From Vicinibacter sp964439105 (GTDB lineage: Bacteria; Bacteroidota; Bacteroidia; Chitinophagales; Saprospiraceae), in assembly GCA_964439105.1 (NCBI GenBank), contig CAYTNG010000007.1, positions 62,001 through 126,000 on the forward strand: a stretch of 64,000 bases of DNA, given 5' to 3'. Position 1 is the stretch's first letter. Each line of letters starts with the position of its first letter. This document shows positions 43,390 to 53,151 of the stretch, in pieces. Both the position numbers and the translations under genes were made by a program. Under the pieces are notes generated by a model that was not told where the DNA came from, did not search any database, and worked only from the letters and a program-made list of their open reading frames with translations.

Positions 43390-45276
43390 ATGAAAAGAAT
43401 TTTTACACTTTTTTGTCTTCTTGGCCTGGGATTCAGCCAGGTTAAGGCGCAAGCCATTCTTTGGGGAGGCCCCAATGATCCGAACTCTACATTTGCCGGA
43501 GGGATCAACGGTTGGAGTACACAAGGTCTGAGCTCTGCTGATCCGACTAAAGCCGACAGTGCAATCTGGTACTGGAGTGCAGCCGGTTCTGCTGCAGGGG
43601 GTGCGTATTACGGAACCCGCGGTGCTATCAGCTCCCCATCAAAAGCGAACGGAGCCATGGTTTTCAATTCTGACTTGTATGACAATGCAGGTATTGCTGG
43701 TAATTTTGGAAATGGCAAATGTCCATCTCCTCATTCAGGCGTTTTGGTTAGTCCGGTAATCAACTGTACTACTTTTGGTTCCGTTGCACTGAAATTCAAC
43801 CAGTACTACCGCAATTTCCAGTCAACTACCTTCATCGACGTAACGAATGACGGTGGTGCCAACTGGACCAGTTTCCAGGTGAATGCAGACATCGCGGTAA
43901 ACGCTGAAACGCGCAACAACAGCCAGATCACAATCGACATCAGCAATGTTGCTGCTCAACAAGCCAATGTGCAATTCCGCTTCCGCTTCGAAGGCGAATA
44001 CTACTACTGGATTATCGATGATGTGCAATTGATTGAAGTACCTGCATATGACCTGTCTCTGAACAGTCACTTCTATACTCCACAGGCATATCGTCAGCCA
44101 AAATCTCAAATTTGCAACGACACGATGGTTTTCTCTGCAAACATTGGTAATAAGGGTAGCAAAGCTCAAACCAATGTGGTGCTTGTAGGTGAAATCATCG
44201 GAATCGACCGCAAAACTGTGGTATACCGCGACTCTGTTATCATTGACCGCCTTGAAACAACGGATGATGACACGTCATTCCGTACAAATAATTTCTTTGT
44301 ACCCAATACGCTTGACTACGGTCGCTATTTCTTCCGCTATACCGTTTATGGTAAAGATGCAACAGGAGACTACAATCAGCTGGACAATCAGCAGGTAGAC
44401 TCTTTCGAAATTTCTCTGAATGAATTTGCAAAAGCGCCAAGATCTACGGGTGGAGTGCGCGCAGGAAGCGGTGCAGGATATATCTTCGGAAACCTTTACC
44501 GCACTTCTGATTGCTGGAATGCAAATGACAAATTCAAAGCAACAAAAGTTCGTTTCCAGTTGGTTGCGAATCCAGGAGGATCACTCGATCAATACTCTGT
44601 TTCTATCTATATGATGAAAGTCAATGACGATGTTGAAGCTGACTGGTCTAATTTTGATGGATCAGGCGGTATCACTTCACCATCTGTTGAAATTCTTTCA
44701 GCTGAGTCTTTTACAGGAACGACGGAGCAGAACTATACTCCAATTGAAGTTGATCTTACGGACTTCAATACAGGCGATCCTGGCATCAACCTGGTTCAGA
44801 ATGGACGCTATTTCTTTGGTGTAGAGCATCCTGCAACTCCAACAGGAGGTGTGCCGATTTTCCATGCTATCAGCAATGAAAAAAGCTACAATTCACAGAG
44901 TTTCTCCACTTTCGTTATTGACCAGGCTGGAGAATGGTTCAACGGATTTCAGGGCACCAACACTCCAATCCTTGAGTTAATTCTTGAAATTATCACTGCA
45001 ACGGATGAAAAACCATTGCCAAGTCAGACAATGGAATTGTATCCAAATCCTGTTTCAAATAATGATTTGAAAGTAGCTCTTCAATTTAATAAAGCTACGA
45101 ATGCAAATATTACCATCGCTCAATTGGATGGCCGTGTTCTTGGAATCAATCCTTACAAAGAAGTTAAAAATGAGGTGATTGCTATTCCAACTACGGAATT
45201 GAAGGCAGGAACTTACCTCATTCGCGTAACTACGGACGAAGGAAGTCTTACTAAAAAATTCACAGTTGTGAAATAA
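43390..45276 (+). CDS. Large secreted T9SS cargo protein
   Basis: 628 aa: signal peptide (LFCLLGLGFSQVKAQ), a jelly-roll/MAM-like N-terminal domain (about 20-225; SPVINCTTFGSVALKFNQYY and YYWIIDDVQLIE), CARDB/Ig-like beta domains in the middle, and a T9SS type A sorting domain (LYPNPVSNNDLKVAL to TYLIRVTTDEGSLTKKFTVVK). Probably attached to the cell surface after export. No enzymatic motif seen. Own promoter-like element and a strong terminator, so monocistronic. Confidence 0.85.
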   Translation: MKRIFTLFCLLGLGFSQVKAQAILWGGPNDPNSTFAGGINGWSTQGLSSADPTKADSAIWYWSAAGSAAGGAYYGTRGAISSPSKANGAMVFNSDLYDNAGIAGNFGNGKCPSPHSGVLVSPVINCTTFGSVALKFNQYYRNFQSTTFIDVTNDGGANWTSFQVNADIAVNAETRNNSQITIDISNVAAQQANVQFRFRFEGEYYYWIIDDVQLIEVPAYDLSLNSHFYTPQAYRQPKSQICNDTMVFSANIGNKGSKAQTNVVLVGEIIGIDRKTVVYRDSVIIDRLETTDDDTSFRTNNFFVPNTLDYGRYFFRYTVYGKDATGDYNQLDNQQVDSFEISLNEFAKAPRSTGGVRAGSGAGYIFGNLYRTSDCWNANDKFKATKVRFQLVANPGGSLDQYSVSIYMMKVNDDVEADWSNFDGSGGITSPSVEILSAESFTGTTEQNYTPIEVDLTDFNTGDPGINLVQNGRYFFGVEHPATPTGGVPIFHAISNEKSYNSQSFSTFVIDQAGEWFNGFQGTNTPILELILEIITATDEKPLPSQTMELYPNPVSNNDLKVALQFNKATNANITIAQLDGRVLGINPYKEVKNEVIAIPTTELKAGTYLIRVTTDEGSLTKKFTVVK

Positions 45277-45297
45277 ATCAGGAATCTGATAGATCAT

Positions 45298-45333
45298 AAA
45301 AAACCCGGTTGTTATCGCAACCGGGTTTTTTTA
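45298..45333 (+). terminator. Intrinsic terminator
   Basis: AAACCCGGTTG (45301-45311) pairs with CAACCGGGTTT (45318-45328) and is followed by a T-run. It ends the cargo gene; the A-run on the left also makes it usable for leftward valS transcription. Confidence 0.9.
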
Positions 45334-45427
45334 TGTAGCACATTATGCTCTTTAAATTATTGACAATACCTGATCGAACGGTAGATCGCCTAAGCCGTTT
45401 GATGGAAGGCTTTCAACTATAATTAGG

Positions 45428-48055
45428 CTATAGACTATTTAAACGATCTTTTAAAGCATTCATCCGGGTCATTCCGTCTTCAAGTTTCTTGCGTTCTTTT
45501 TCGACCAGCGAAGGAGGAGCAGATTCTACAAATTTGGGATTGTCCAGTTTCTTATTCACGGAAGCGATAAATCCTTCCTCATAAGCGATTTCTGCGCGTA
45601 GCTTTTCTTTCTCTGCTTCTACGTCCAGTTTAATGGGTATTTGAAGAAAATAACGGTCTCGCAGACCCAGGAATGACTGTGCTCCCTGTATTTCTGAGTC
45701 TGTCCCATGTACGGCACTCAGTCCTGCGGCTTTTTGAAGGAGCTCTGACGCCCCGGAGCGATGAAGCAAATTTTCCTTGCCCTGGTTCATAATATACAAG
45801 CTTATGGCATCCTGTCTTTTAAGCTCGAACTTTGCACGGATCTCCCTCACTTTTTTGACGACATCCCTCAATTCCTTCATTTCAAGTAAAAGGCTTTCAT
45901 TTGCGGTCTTTGAAGTGGGCATGGGGCAGGTCATGCAAAAAGTTTCCGGAGACCTGAGCTTCAGATGTTGCCAGATTTCCTCCGTAATAAATGGCATAAA
46001 GGGATGCAGGAGTATGCAAATCTGTTCGAAGGCTTCTTCCGTTTTTTGCAGAAGTTCAGGGTGTATGAGTTTCTCGCCACCGGGTTTTGCAGCCTCCAGG
46101 TAGAAGGAACAAAAATCATCCCATATGAAAGAATAAAGACTCTTCAAAGCTTCTGACAGCTTGAGTTGTTCAAACAATTGTTCCTGCTCTGCAATCACCT
46201 CGTTAAGACGCTGATCCATCCATTGTATTAACAAACGTTCGTCAGCATTGAGGGTTTTTGTAGAATCCGCTGTCCAACCTTGTATAAGGCGCAAGGCATT
46301 CCACATCTTGTTGGAAAAATTACGTCCCTGTTCACACAGTTTGTCATCAAACAACAGATCTCCACCTGCTGGCGAACAGGCTAACATTCCAAAACGCACC
46401 CCATCCGCACCATAATCTTCAATGAGCTGAAGAGCGTCCGGAGAGTTTCCAAGGGACTTGGACATTTTACGCCTTTGTTTGTCCCGCACCATTCCGGTGA
46501 AATACACTTTTTGAAATGGGGCACGGCCCTGCCACTCATAACTTGCCATGATCATCCTTGCAACCCACAGGAAAATAATATCCCATCCGGTTACAAGTAT
46601 GCTGGTCGGGAAATAATAGGCAAAGTCCTTTGTCTTATGGTCTCCATCGAAGACGGAGACAGGCCAAAGCCAGGAAGAAAACCAGGTATCCAATACGTCC
46701 TCATCCTGACGGAGCATGTCTATGGTCAATGAGGGATTCGCTGTTTCCATGCGCGCTAAGGCCAATGCTTCTTCGGCAGTTTCTGCAACGAACACATGTT
46801 CGCCATAATACCAGGCTGGAATGCGATGTCCCCACCAAAGCTGTCTTGAAATGCACCAGTCCCGGATGTTTTCCATCCAGTGCCTGTACGTGTTTTTAAA
46901 ATGATCGGGTGCAAATTGGATTTCGTCATTCATCACGGCGTCCAGAGCCGGACCCGACAAATCTTTCATGCGGACAAACCACTGAAGACTGAGCCGTGGC
47001 TCTACGACGGCCTGCGTACGTTCGCTCCTTCCAATATTCGTCGTATAGTTTTCTATTTTAATGAGATTGCCCGCCTCTTCAAGCATGGGGCCAATTTTCT
47101 TCCTTGCCTCAAAGCGATCTACACCAATGAGGATCTGAGCCGCTTCACTCAAACTTCCATCTTCGTTGAGACAATCAATGATTTCCAAACCATGTTTCAA
47201 ACCCAGCTCATAGTCATTTGGATCGTGCGCCGGAGTTACTTTAAGTGCTCCCGTACCGAATTCCATATCGATGTAGCTGTCGGCAATGATTGGAATGGAT
47301 TTGCCAATCAATGGAATCAAGACCTTTCTGCCAACAAGGTCCTTGTACCGCGGGTCATCGGGATGTACACAAACCGCTGAATCCGCCATTATGGTTTCAG
47401 GGCGTTGGGTTGCAATGACAATGCCTTCAGAAGGCGATCCTTCAAATTTATAAAGTATATGATAGAGTTGAGCCTGTTCTGAATTGTGGAGTACTTCTTC
47501 ATTTGACAGCACCGTTTTAGCTTCCGGGTCCCAGTTGACCATCCTCTTGCCGCGATACAACTTTCCTTTGCGATACAGGTCTACAAAAGCCCGGATCACC
47601 GCACCGGAGCGGACATCGTCCATTGTAAATGCCGTGCGGTCCCAATCACAGGAAGCTCCGAGTTTCTTGAGCTGATCCAGGATGATGCCTCCATATTTTT
47701 CTTTCCATTCCCATGCATACTCAAGGAATTTCTCCCTGCTGATATCGGCCTTGCGTATGCCTTGTGCCCGCAACATTTGGACTACTTTAGCCTCAGTTGC
47801 GATAGATGCGTGGTCTGTTCCAGGAACCCAGCAGGCATTTAGTCCCTTTTGTCTTGCGCGACGAATAAAGATATCCTGAATGGTATTGTTGAGCATGTGA
47901 CCCATGTGAAGGACTCCCGTAACATTGGGTGGAGGGATGACTATTGAAAAAGGAGCTCTGTCGTCCGGAATAGCTTTAAATAATCCTGCAGACTCCCACC
48001 GGCTGTACCATTCTTTTTCTATGCGCGATGGGCTATATTGCGTGTCGCGTTCCAT
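45428..48055 (-). CDS. valS: Valyl-tRNA synthetase
   Basis: 875-aa class I aminoacyl-tRNA synthetase charging tRNA-Val. HIGH-type motif GVLHMGHMLNN, editing domain (about 190-340), KMSKS in MSKSLGNSPD, anticodon-binding domain, and a C-terminal coiled-coil arm (DVEAEKEKLRAEIAYEEGF). The start at 48055 (MERDTQYSPSRIEKEWY) is preferred; the frame is open to 48124 but that would run into the upstream gene. Confidence 0.97.
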   Translation of the reverse strand: MERDTQYSPSRIEKEWYSRWESAGLFKAIPDDRAPFSIVIPPPNVTGVLHMGHMLNNTIQDIFIRRARQKGLNACWVPGTDHASIATEAKVVQMLRAQGIRKADISREKFLEYAWEWKEKYGGIILDQLKKLGASCDWDRTAFTMDDVRSGAVIRAFVDLYRKGKLYRGKRMVNWDPEAKTVLSNEEVLHNSEQAQLYHILYKFEGSPSEGIVIATQRPETIMADSAVCVHPDDPRYKDLVGRKVLIPLIGKSIPIIADSYIDMEFGTGALKVTPAHDPNDYELGLKHGLEIIDCLNEDGSLSEAAQILIGVDRFEARKKIGPMLEEAGNLIKIENYTTNIGRSERTQAVVEPRLSLQWFVRMKDLSGPALDAVMNDEIQFAPDHFKNTYRHWMENIRDWCISRQLWWGHRIPAWYYGEHVFVAETAEEALALARMETANPSLTIDMLRQDEDVLDTWFSSWLWPVSVFDGDHKTKDFAYYFPTSILVTGWDIIFLWVARMIMASYEWQGRAPFQKVYFTGMVRDKQRRKMSKSLGNSPDALQLIEDYGADGVRFGMLACSPAGGDLLFDDKLCEQGRNFSNKMWNALRLIQGWTADSTKTLNADERLLIQWMDQRLNEVIAEQEQLFEQLKLSEALKSLYSFIWDDFCSFYLEAAKPGGEKLIHPELLQKTEEAFEQICILLHPFMPFITEEIWQHLKLRSPETFCMTCPMPTSKTANESLLLEMKELRDVVKKVREIRAKFELKRQDAISLYIMNQGKENLLHRSGASELLQKAAGLSAVHGTDSEIQGAQSFLGLRDRYFLQIPIKLDVEAEKEKLRAEIAYEEGFIASVNKKLDNPKFVESAPPSLVEKERKKLEDGMTRMNALKDRLNSL

Positions 48056-48071
48056 TCTTTGAATTGTTGTT

Positions 48072-48668
48072 TTATTGACTTTTATAATGAAGAAAATGGA
48101 TCCTGGAATTTTTTGTTTTTCCACGCTCCAAAAGGAGCAGCTGGTCCGATTTGTTTTGACATTGTTCGGGCGTCAAATGTAAGGAGGAAAGCTGGTTCAC
48201 CAAGTCAGAAACCGTTTCAGGGTGGACCATGATAATCACAGGTTCCGGATAAAGTACGTCCACTTTCTTTACCAAAGCCTTGATGTCCGCCTGGTCGTAA
48301 AAACTGGTCTTTCCATTTTTCGCATCGAGCAGGGGTTGCAGGCTGAGTATGTTTTTCCTGAACGGCGTCGTATAGTATCCTGAAAAAGGGACCTCCCTGA
48401 ATAGTTTCAGCAGATTGAGAGCTCTGTACCTTCCAGGGATGGAAAGGCCCGGATCTAGACCAATTGTGTCTTCCTCTGCGTGAAAAACCATCAGTACCAT
48501 CTGATAATCCCTGCCTTGCAGAGATGGAATGTTTATGCTATCGCCATTTGAAAAATATGCCTTTCCATTCTTCAGCCTCTCCAGGGACGGCATGCTTTTT
48601 TGTGCGCATAGAAAAAATGCACTACAGAGCATGGCAAGGAAGCACACTATAGATCTGATTTCCTTCAT
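48072..48668 (-). CDS. Degenerate histidine phosphatase-like secreted protein
   Basis: 198 aa with signal peptide (CFLAMLCSAFFLCAQ). The pattern follows the histidine phosphatase (phosphoglycerate-mutase-like) fold: VFHAEEDT where RHxE/K is expected, LSIPGRYRALNLLKLF, YYTTPFRKNI (family STPxxR), and IIMVHPETVSDL where GHSNTV is expected. Both histidines are kept but the Arg preceding the first is Phe, so activity is doubtful or altered. It ends 16 bp before valS on the same strand. The homology is my inference from motif order. Confidence 0.6.
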   Translation of the reverse strand: MKEIRSIVCFLAMLCSAFFLCAQKSMPSLERLKNGKAYFSNGDSINIPSLQGRDYQMVLMVFHAEEDTIGLDPGLSIPGRYRALNLLKLFREVPFSGYYTTPFRKNILSLQPLLDAKNGKTSFYDQADIKALVKKVDVLYPEPVIIMVHPETVSDLVNQLSSLHLTPEQCQNKSDQLLLLERGKTKNSRIHFLHYKSQ

Positions 48669-48687
48669 TATCAACGAATTCGGTTGA

Positions 48688-48695
48688 CAAAATTA
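48688..48695 (-). promoter_or_regulatory. Bacteroidota -7 element for the phosphatase-like/valS unit
   Basis: The minus strand reads TAATTTTG (TAnnTTTG), 19 bp upstream of the ATG at 48668. Confidence 0.45.
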
Positions 48696-48761
48696 GAAGC
48701 CTGCCCTGCCTGATTCATGTGAAGCCCCTGATTTAACAGGAGATTAACGGGAGAGCGGATC

Positions 48762-49961
48762 TCATGAAAGGGTAGATTCCTTGAAGGGTGTACGCAAAGT
48801 AAACTGCTGCTGAGGTTTCAAATACTCCAGAAGATTGGGCACGACTTTGTTATACAGTCTGTTCCGGTGTTGGATATAACAAGCCATATTTTCAGCCTGG
48901 GCACCTACCGAACTTTTAATTTCCAGGGCAGTTCTGGCCAGATTGATTCTTTTGAAGCGACCCTCTATTCCATGCCTGACGAATTGGATGAGAATGTTCA
49001 TGTAGAGCTGATTGGAACTGTGCGCCAAAGAGGAAGTACCGATAAAATGACCAAGTAATTCGTCACCGTCCTTTAAAAAACTGTAAAATGCAACCATCTG
49101 GTCTCCCTGAAAAAATCCAAATACCCTGTAACGGTCCGGCAGAGCGACTTTTAGGGCAGGGAAATAGTCAGGGTTGAGCTGAACTAAATTAAAATCTGCG
49201 TTATCAGCCGTATTTCTGTAGAGTTCAAAAATGACTTCCTTGTGCTGGTGCACCTCTTCCGAAGTGAGTTCCCTGTGATGGAGTTGATGAGCCGCATCAA
49301 TGGCCCTTCGGATGCGCAATCGGTATTTGGATTGCAGATCACTGAGGTAGTCTTCAAAGGATTTCCACTTATCCATAAGATACACAAACATGGAAGGCTG
49401 GATGTAAAAAGGGTGTAAGCCTTTTAATGGAAATTCGTCATCCAGTTGAAACTGCTTTGAAGCAGGCAATTCTTTTATTAAAAAGACAGATGCCCTGTGA
49501 ATTAGATCCGGCTCATTGAATAAAGCATTCAGGAGTTGGTCAAGTATTTCCTGCAAATCGAGGATACTCACTTCCTTTCTATAGCTAAATCCGTAAGGCC
49601 CTGTGGCGAGCAGATTCCCGCAAATCAGTGTAGTGAAATCAATTCTGGAGGCTATGAGCCTTTTGATCTGCTTGTAAAAACAAGCGTTCAGGCCATCTTT
49701 CGGTGTTGGCTTTAATTGCAACCTGTCTGCAGCATTAAAGGGTAGCAATTGAAAATAAAAACAGGCCAGCAAGTTTTCTCCGGAGTAGGCCATGACATAC
49801 TTAAACTCCATGTTTGCAGGTCTGTTGGATTCCAGTACCTCCAGGTAGGGTGAACTTAGCAAAACCGAGGCCGGAGAAAGAGAATCCCATTGATCCCTGA
49901 TTTCATGGATCGAATGTGTCAGGACAAATGTGCAACCGGATTTTTGAATAATTGTTTTCAA
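48762..49961 (-). CDS. FemAB/BioF2-like GNAT acyltransferase
   Basis: 399-aa cytoplasmic protein with the double-GNAT architecture of FemAB/CelD_N (BioF2-like) acyltransferases. The C-terminal half has YRLRIRRAIDAA, VFGFFQGDQMVAFYSFLKDGDELLGHFIGTS and LYMNILIQFVRHGI. Such proteins transfer acyl or aminoacyl groups to envelope precursors. The substrate is unknown. Divergent from the coiled-coil lipoprotein gene. Confidence 0.7.
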   Translation of the reverse strand: MKTIIQKSGCTFVLTHSIHEIRDQWDSLSPASVLLSSPYLEVLESNRPANMEFKYVMAYSGENLLACFYFQLLPFNAADRLQLKPTPKDGLNACFYKQIKRLIASRIDFTTLICGNLLATGPYGFSYRKEVSILDLQEILDQLLNALFNEPDLIHRASVFLIKELPASKQFQLDDEFPLKGLHPFYIQPSMFVYLMDKWKSFEDYLSDLQSKYRLRIRRAIDAAHQLHHRELTSEEVHQHKEVIFELYRNTADNADFNLVQLNPDYFPALKVALPDRYRVFGFFQGDQMVAFYSFLKDGDELLGHFIGTSSLAHSSNQLYMNILIQFVRHGIEGRFKRINLARTALEIKSSVGAQAENMACYIQHRNRLYNKVVPNLLEYLKPQQQFTLRTPFKESTLS

Positions 49962-50046
49962 ACAACACGCTTGAAGTGTATTAACTTAATTCAGACTAAA
50001 AGGTTTATGGGCTTTGGCATTAAGCTTAAAAATAGAAGGAATAAGG

Positions 50047-50054
50047 TAAATTTG
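50047..50054 (+). promoter_or_regulatory. Bacteroidota -7 element for the coiled-coil lipoprotein unit
   Basis: TAAATTTG, 27 bp upstream of the ATG at 50082. It argues against the in-frame starts further upstream (50007 and 49890). Confidence 0.5.
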
Positions 50055-50081
50055 TATAAAGAACGCTTGTACCTTCGCTTT

Positions 50082-51959
50082 ATGCCTGCTTTTTTATATG
50101 TTTTTTTTATTTTAATGGTCAGCCTGAGTGCCTGTGTTTCCAGTTCAAAATATCAGAGTTTAAATACAGAAACTGCGCAACTACGCATGCGCCTGGATTC
50201 GCTCAAAAAGGACCAAACTGCGCTTCTGGCAAAATCAGATGCGCTTGATCATACACGTGAGCAATTGCGTAAAACTGAAAATGCACTCATCCAGTTTTAC
50301 ATGAAGTACGAAGGACGCATACCCGAACAAACAGCAGACAGTTTAAAGACCAGTGAAATTCACAATACATCCGGTGATCCCTGTGAAAAATTGCAATTAG
50401 AATTTGATGCGCTGCAAATGAAATGGAACCGGTTTGAGGACAGTTTAAAAACCAAACAAAATCAGGATCGAACGGCTACTGCCAAAAAAGAAATGCTGGC
50501 AGGTCTGGAACAGCAAAACATAAAACTTCAGGCTGAAAACAAATCTCTGCAAAAAAAGCTGCGCGACAGCGAGGCTCAAAATGAAGAACTTGAAAAGTCC
50601 ATACAAAAAGTTCAGAACGAACACAGGCTCAGTCTTGAGAGCCAATCCAATTTGTTGTTGAATCAAAAAATCCGGATGCAGCAAATAGACTCACTTCTTG
50701 GCGTGATTCGACTTAGCAATACGACATTGTCCGACAGCTTTCGAAGATCTTCTGAAGAAAACATCAGGGAAATTTCCAATTGGAAGGATCAACATACACA
50801 ACTCCTTCAGAAAATAGAGCATCTGAATACGCTCTTGTCGCAAAGTCAGGAGGAAGCGCAGCAACTCCGGCTGGAAGCGAATGCGCAAAAAAAGGAGACA
50901 GCAGATACGAAACAATTTGAAGAAGAGCTCCAGATCAGAGATCGCAATATCATGGCATTGAATGATGTTATTGAAATGAAAAATGCTGAAATCGCCGACC
51001 TTAAAAAGCAAGCTTCGGAGGATGGAACAAAGCAGTTAAACCTGGTTTCTCAAATAGAGCAAAGTCAAAAGGAACAAGAGAGGATGCAAACTGAAATACA
51101 AGCACTGCTCATTGAAAAGTCAGAATTGCAGGAAAGATTAAAAAACAAGGAGCAGGACGTTTCAAATTCGAAAAAGGAAGCCGGACTTCGGGAAGAACTC
51201 AAATCCAAAGAGCAACAGCTTTCCGAAATGAAATCCAAATATGAAAAATTGGAAATTTCATTCCAGCAAGCGAATGCAGCTGTCATCTCTAAGTCTGTTT
51301 TTACAGACTCCCTGCAAGAAAGCCAAACGGCTTTAAACAACAAATTGAAGTTTATTCAGTTGCAAATGAAGGAAAATGAATCCGAGCTGGAGCGGCTTAG
51401 AACAGAACTTGCAGAAAAGAAAGAACAACATGCAGATTTGGCAAACAGGATGGAGAGCTTAAGGAGAACCCATGAACAATTGCAACAAAAACTGAAGCTT
51501 TCAAATAGTCATGTGAGTCCAAATCAAAATGCTACATCCAATACTTTGTCAGATGCATTGTTGAGTAAACTTGAAAAAATCAAATCCAGCGCAAAGGGTA
51601 TGGAATATTTCGTGGAGAAGGACCATTCAAAATCGTTTTTTTATATAAACCAGAAGTCCCTGTTCCAGGAAGAATCCCTGGTGATGAAACAAGAGGGCAC
51701 AAATACGATTTCTGACCTGGCGGCTGCATGCAAGTTGGATAAAAATGTAAAAATTCACATTTCCGCTTTTTTAAAACCCGGTACGACAAATAAAATTACT
51801 ACCGACCAGTTGATTCGACACGCCGGAACGGTCTATAAACTCATGAATGCACTTGGAATTCAGGCAGATCAAATGACACTTGGGGCAAAACAAATTCCAA
51901 CAAAAGGCGATCGCATAGATTTTATTCAGGGCATTGAACTCATGATCTATGCAGATTAA
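50082..51959 (+). CDS. Coiled-coil lipoprotein with OmpA-like C-terminus
   Basis: 625 aa from the ATG at 50082, with a lipobox (LMVSLSAC), so anchored to a membrane. Nearly all of residues 30-480 is predicted coiled coil (long Leu/Gln/Glu/Lys heptads such as EKSELQERLKNKEQD). The last about 110 residues resemble a divergent OmpA/MotB domain (VKIHISAFLKPGTTNKIT, then LMNALGIQADQMTLGAKQIP), but the peptidoglycan-binding Asp/Arg pattern is not evident. Possibly a structural envelope spacer. Its stop overlaps the start of the M43 protease gene. Confidence 0.75.
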   Translation: MPAFLYVFFILMVSLSACVSSSKYQSLNTETAQLRMRLDSLKKDQTALLAKSDALDHTREQLRKTENALIQFYMKYEGRIPEQTADSLKTSEIHNTSGDPCEKLQLEFDALQMKWNRFEDSLKTKQNQDRTATAKKEMLAGLEQQNIKLQAENKSLQKKLRDSEAQNEELEKSIQKVQNEHRLSLESQSNLLLNQKIRMQQIDSLLGVIRLSNTTLSDSFRRSSEENIREISNWKDQHTQLLQKIEHLNTLLSQSQEEAQQLRLEANAQKKETADTKQFEEELQIRDRNIMALNDVIEMKNAEIADLKKQASEDGTKQLNLVSQIEQSQKEQERMQTEIQALLIEKSELQERLKNKEQDVSNSKKEAGLREELKSKEQQLSEMKSKYEKLEISFQQANAAVISKSVFTDSLQESQTALNNKLKFIQLQMKENESELERLRTELAEKKEQHADLANRMESLRRTHEQLQQKLKLSNSHVSPNQNATSNTLSDALLSKLEKIKSSAKGMEYFVEKDHSKSFFYINQKSLFQEESLVMKQEGTNTISDLAAACKLDKNVKIHISAFLKPGTTNKITTDQLIRHAGTVYKLMNALGIQADQMTLGAKQIPTKGDRIDFIQGIELMIYAD

Positions 51960-53139
51960 AAATGGGCTTACGTTCCTGCTGGTTTTAACTCATTTGAACG
52001 GCATTCTCCAGAGTCAGAAAATGCGCTGTCAAGATCAGCCTACGGACAACATAAACTCATCGGTTCAAGGGAACGGCGACATGAGCCTTCGTCAGGAACT
52101 TCAGTTTAAACTGGTGTTTCATATCCTGTACAAGGAAGAAAATGAAAATATTTCAGACGCACAGATTTATTCCCAAATCCAGGTCCTCAATAACATCTTT
52201 GCGGATGCAAATGAAACGGATGATCTGATCCTGCCGGCTGCATTCAGAAATCTGAAAAAAACAGCCGGGTTTCATTTTTGTCTCGCACATGTCGACCCTG
52301 ATGGTCAGCCAACCACAGGAATTACCCGTAGCAAAATTCAGGATTTATCCATTGCTTGTAAACGTGAATTCGGTAAAAGGAGCATTATGCATCGCGTTCT
52401 TGGGGGAGTAGATATATGGGATCCTGCAAAATTTATTAATGTATATGTGGTAAACAGAGAGCAATGTGCCGTGCTAGGTGAAGCCATATACCCCTGGAAT
52501 GCAAATGCTGAGGAGGATGGCATCATCCTGGATTTCAGATCTGTTGGATATTCGGGTCAGGCGGCAAAAAACAGACCTTTTCATGAAGGCAAAACGCTTG
52601 TCCATGAATTGGGACATTTCTTTGGGCTTTTACATTTGTCGGGAGATGCTAACAACTGTTCGGGTAACGACTTTGTAGAGGATACTCCTCCTCAATCAAT
52701 GGAATATTACGGCTGCCCCGATTTCCCCGTATCCAGTTGCACGACTGCGGATATGTTTATGAATTACATGAGCTATGTAGATGACGACTGCATGCATTTT
52801 TTTACCAAAGGCCAGGTGGAGCGCATGAGGGATCAACTGGCAGTGTACCGTTTGACATTGAGTTCAGAACCCTGTAGCTCTCATGAAAATCAGAATTTGA
52901 CGAATCTGTACTGGACCGATAACGGCGGATATTGGGTTCTTTCTGGATTGGCTCAAAAGGAATGGTCCGCGGCACTAACGCTTTTTGCAGTAGACGGAAG
53001 ATACTTATGGCATAGTCCACTTGCGACCAGTGTTCTAAGAGTTATACCGCAACCCACTGAGGAGTTCGCCTCCGGTTTTTTCCTGCTGCGAATGGAAAAT
53101 GAGACTGAAAGCAGAATGATGAAATTAATTAAATATTAA
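51949..53139 (+). CDS. Secreted M43 (pappalysin-type) metalloprotease
   Basis: 396 aa with signal-like N-terminus (TFLLVLTHLNGILQS). Zinc motif HELGHFFGLLH (HExxHxxGxxH) and Met-turn MNYMSYVDDDCMHFF, as in pappalysin/M43B proteases. The last about 85 residues end in FFLLRMENETESRMMKLIKY, consistent with a short T9SS sorting domain. It starts 11 bp inside the preceding gene, so the two are coupled. Confidence 0.88.
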   Translation: MQIKNGLTFLLVLTHLNGILQSQKMRCQDQPTDNINSSVQGNGDMSLRQELQFKLVFHILYKEENENISDAQIYSQIQVLNNIFADANETDDLILPAAFRNLKKTAGFHFCLAHVDPDGQPTTGITRSKIQDLSIACKREFGKRSIMHRVLGGVDIWDPAKFINVYVVNREQCAVLGEAIYPWNANAEEDGIILDFRSVGYSGQAAKNRPFHEGKTLVHELGHFFGLLHLSGDANNCSGNDFVEDTPPQSMEYYGCPDFPVSSCTTADMFMNYMSYVDDDCMHFFTKGQVERMRDQLAVYRLTLSSEPCSSHENQNLTNLYWTDNGGYWVLSGLAQKEWSAALTLFAVDGRYLWHSPLATSVLRVIPQPTEEFASGFFLLRMENETESRMMKLIKY

Positions 53140-53151
53140 TACCCTATAATT

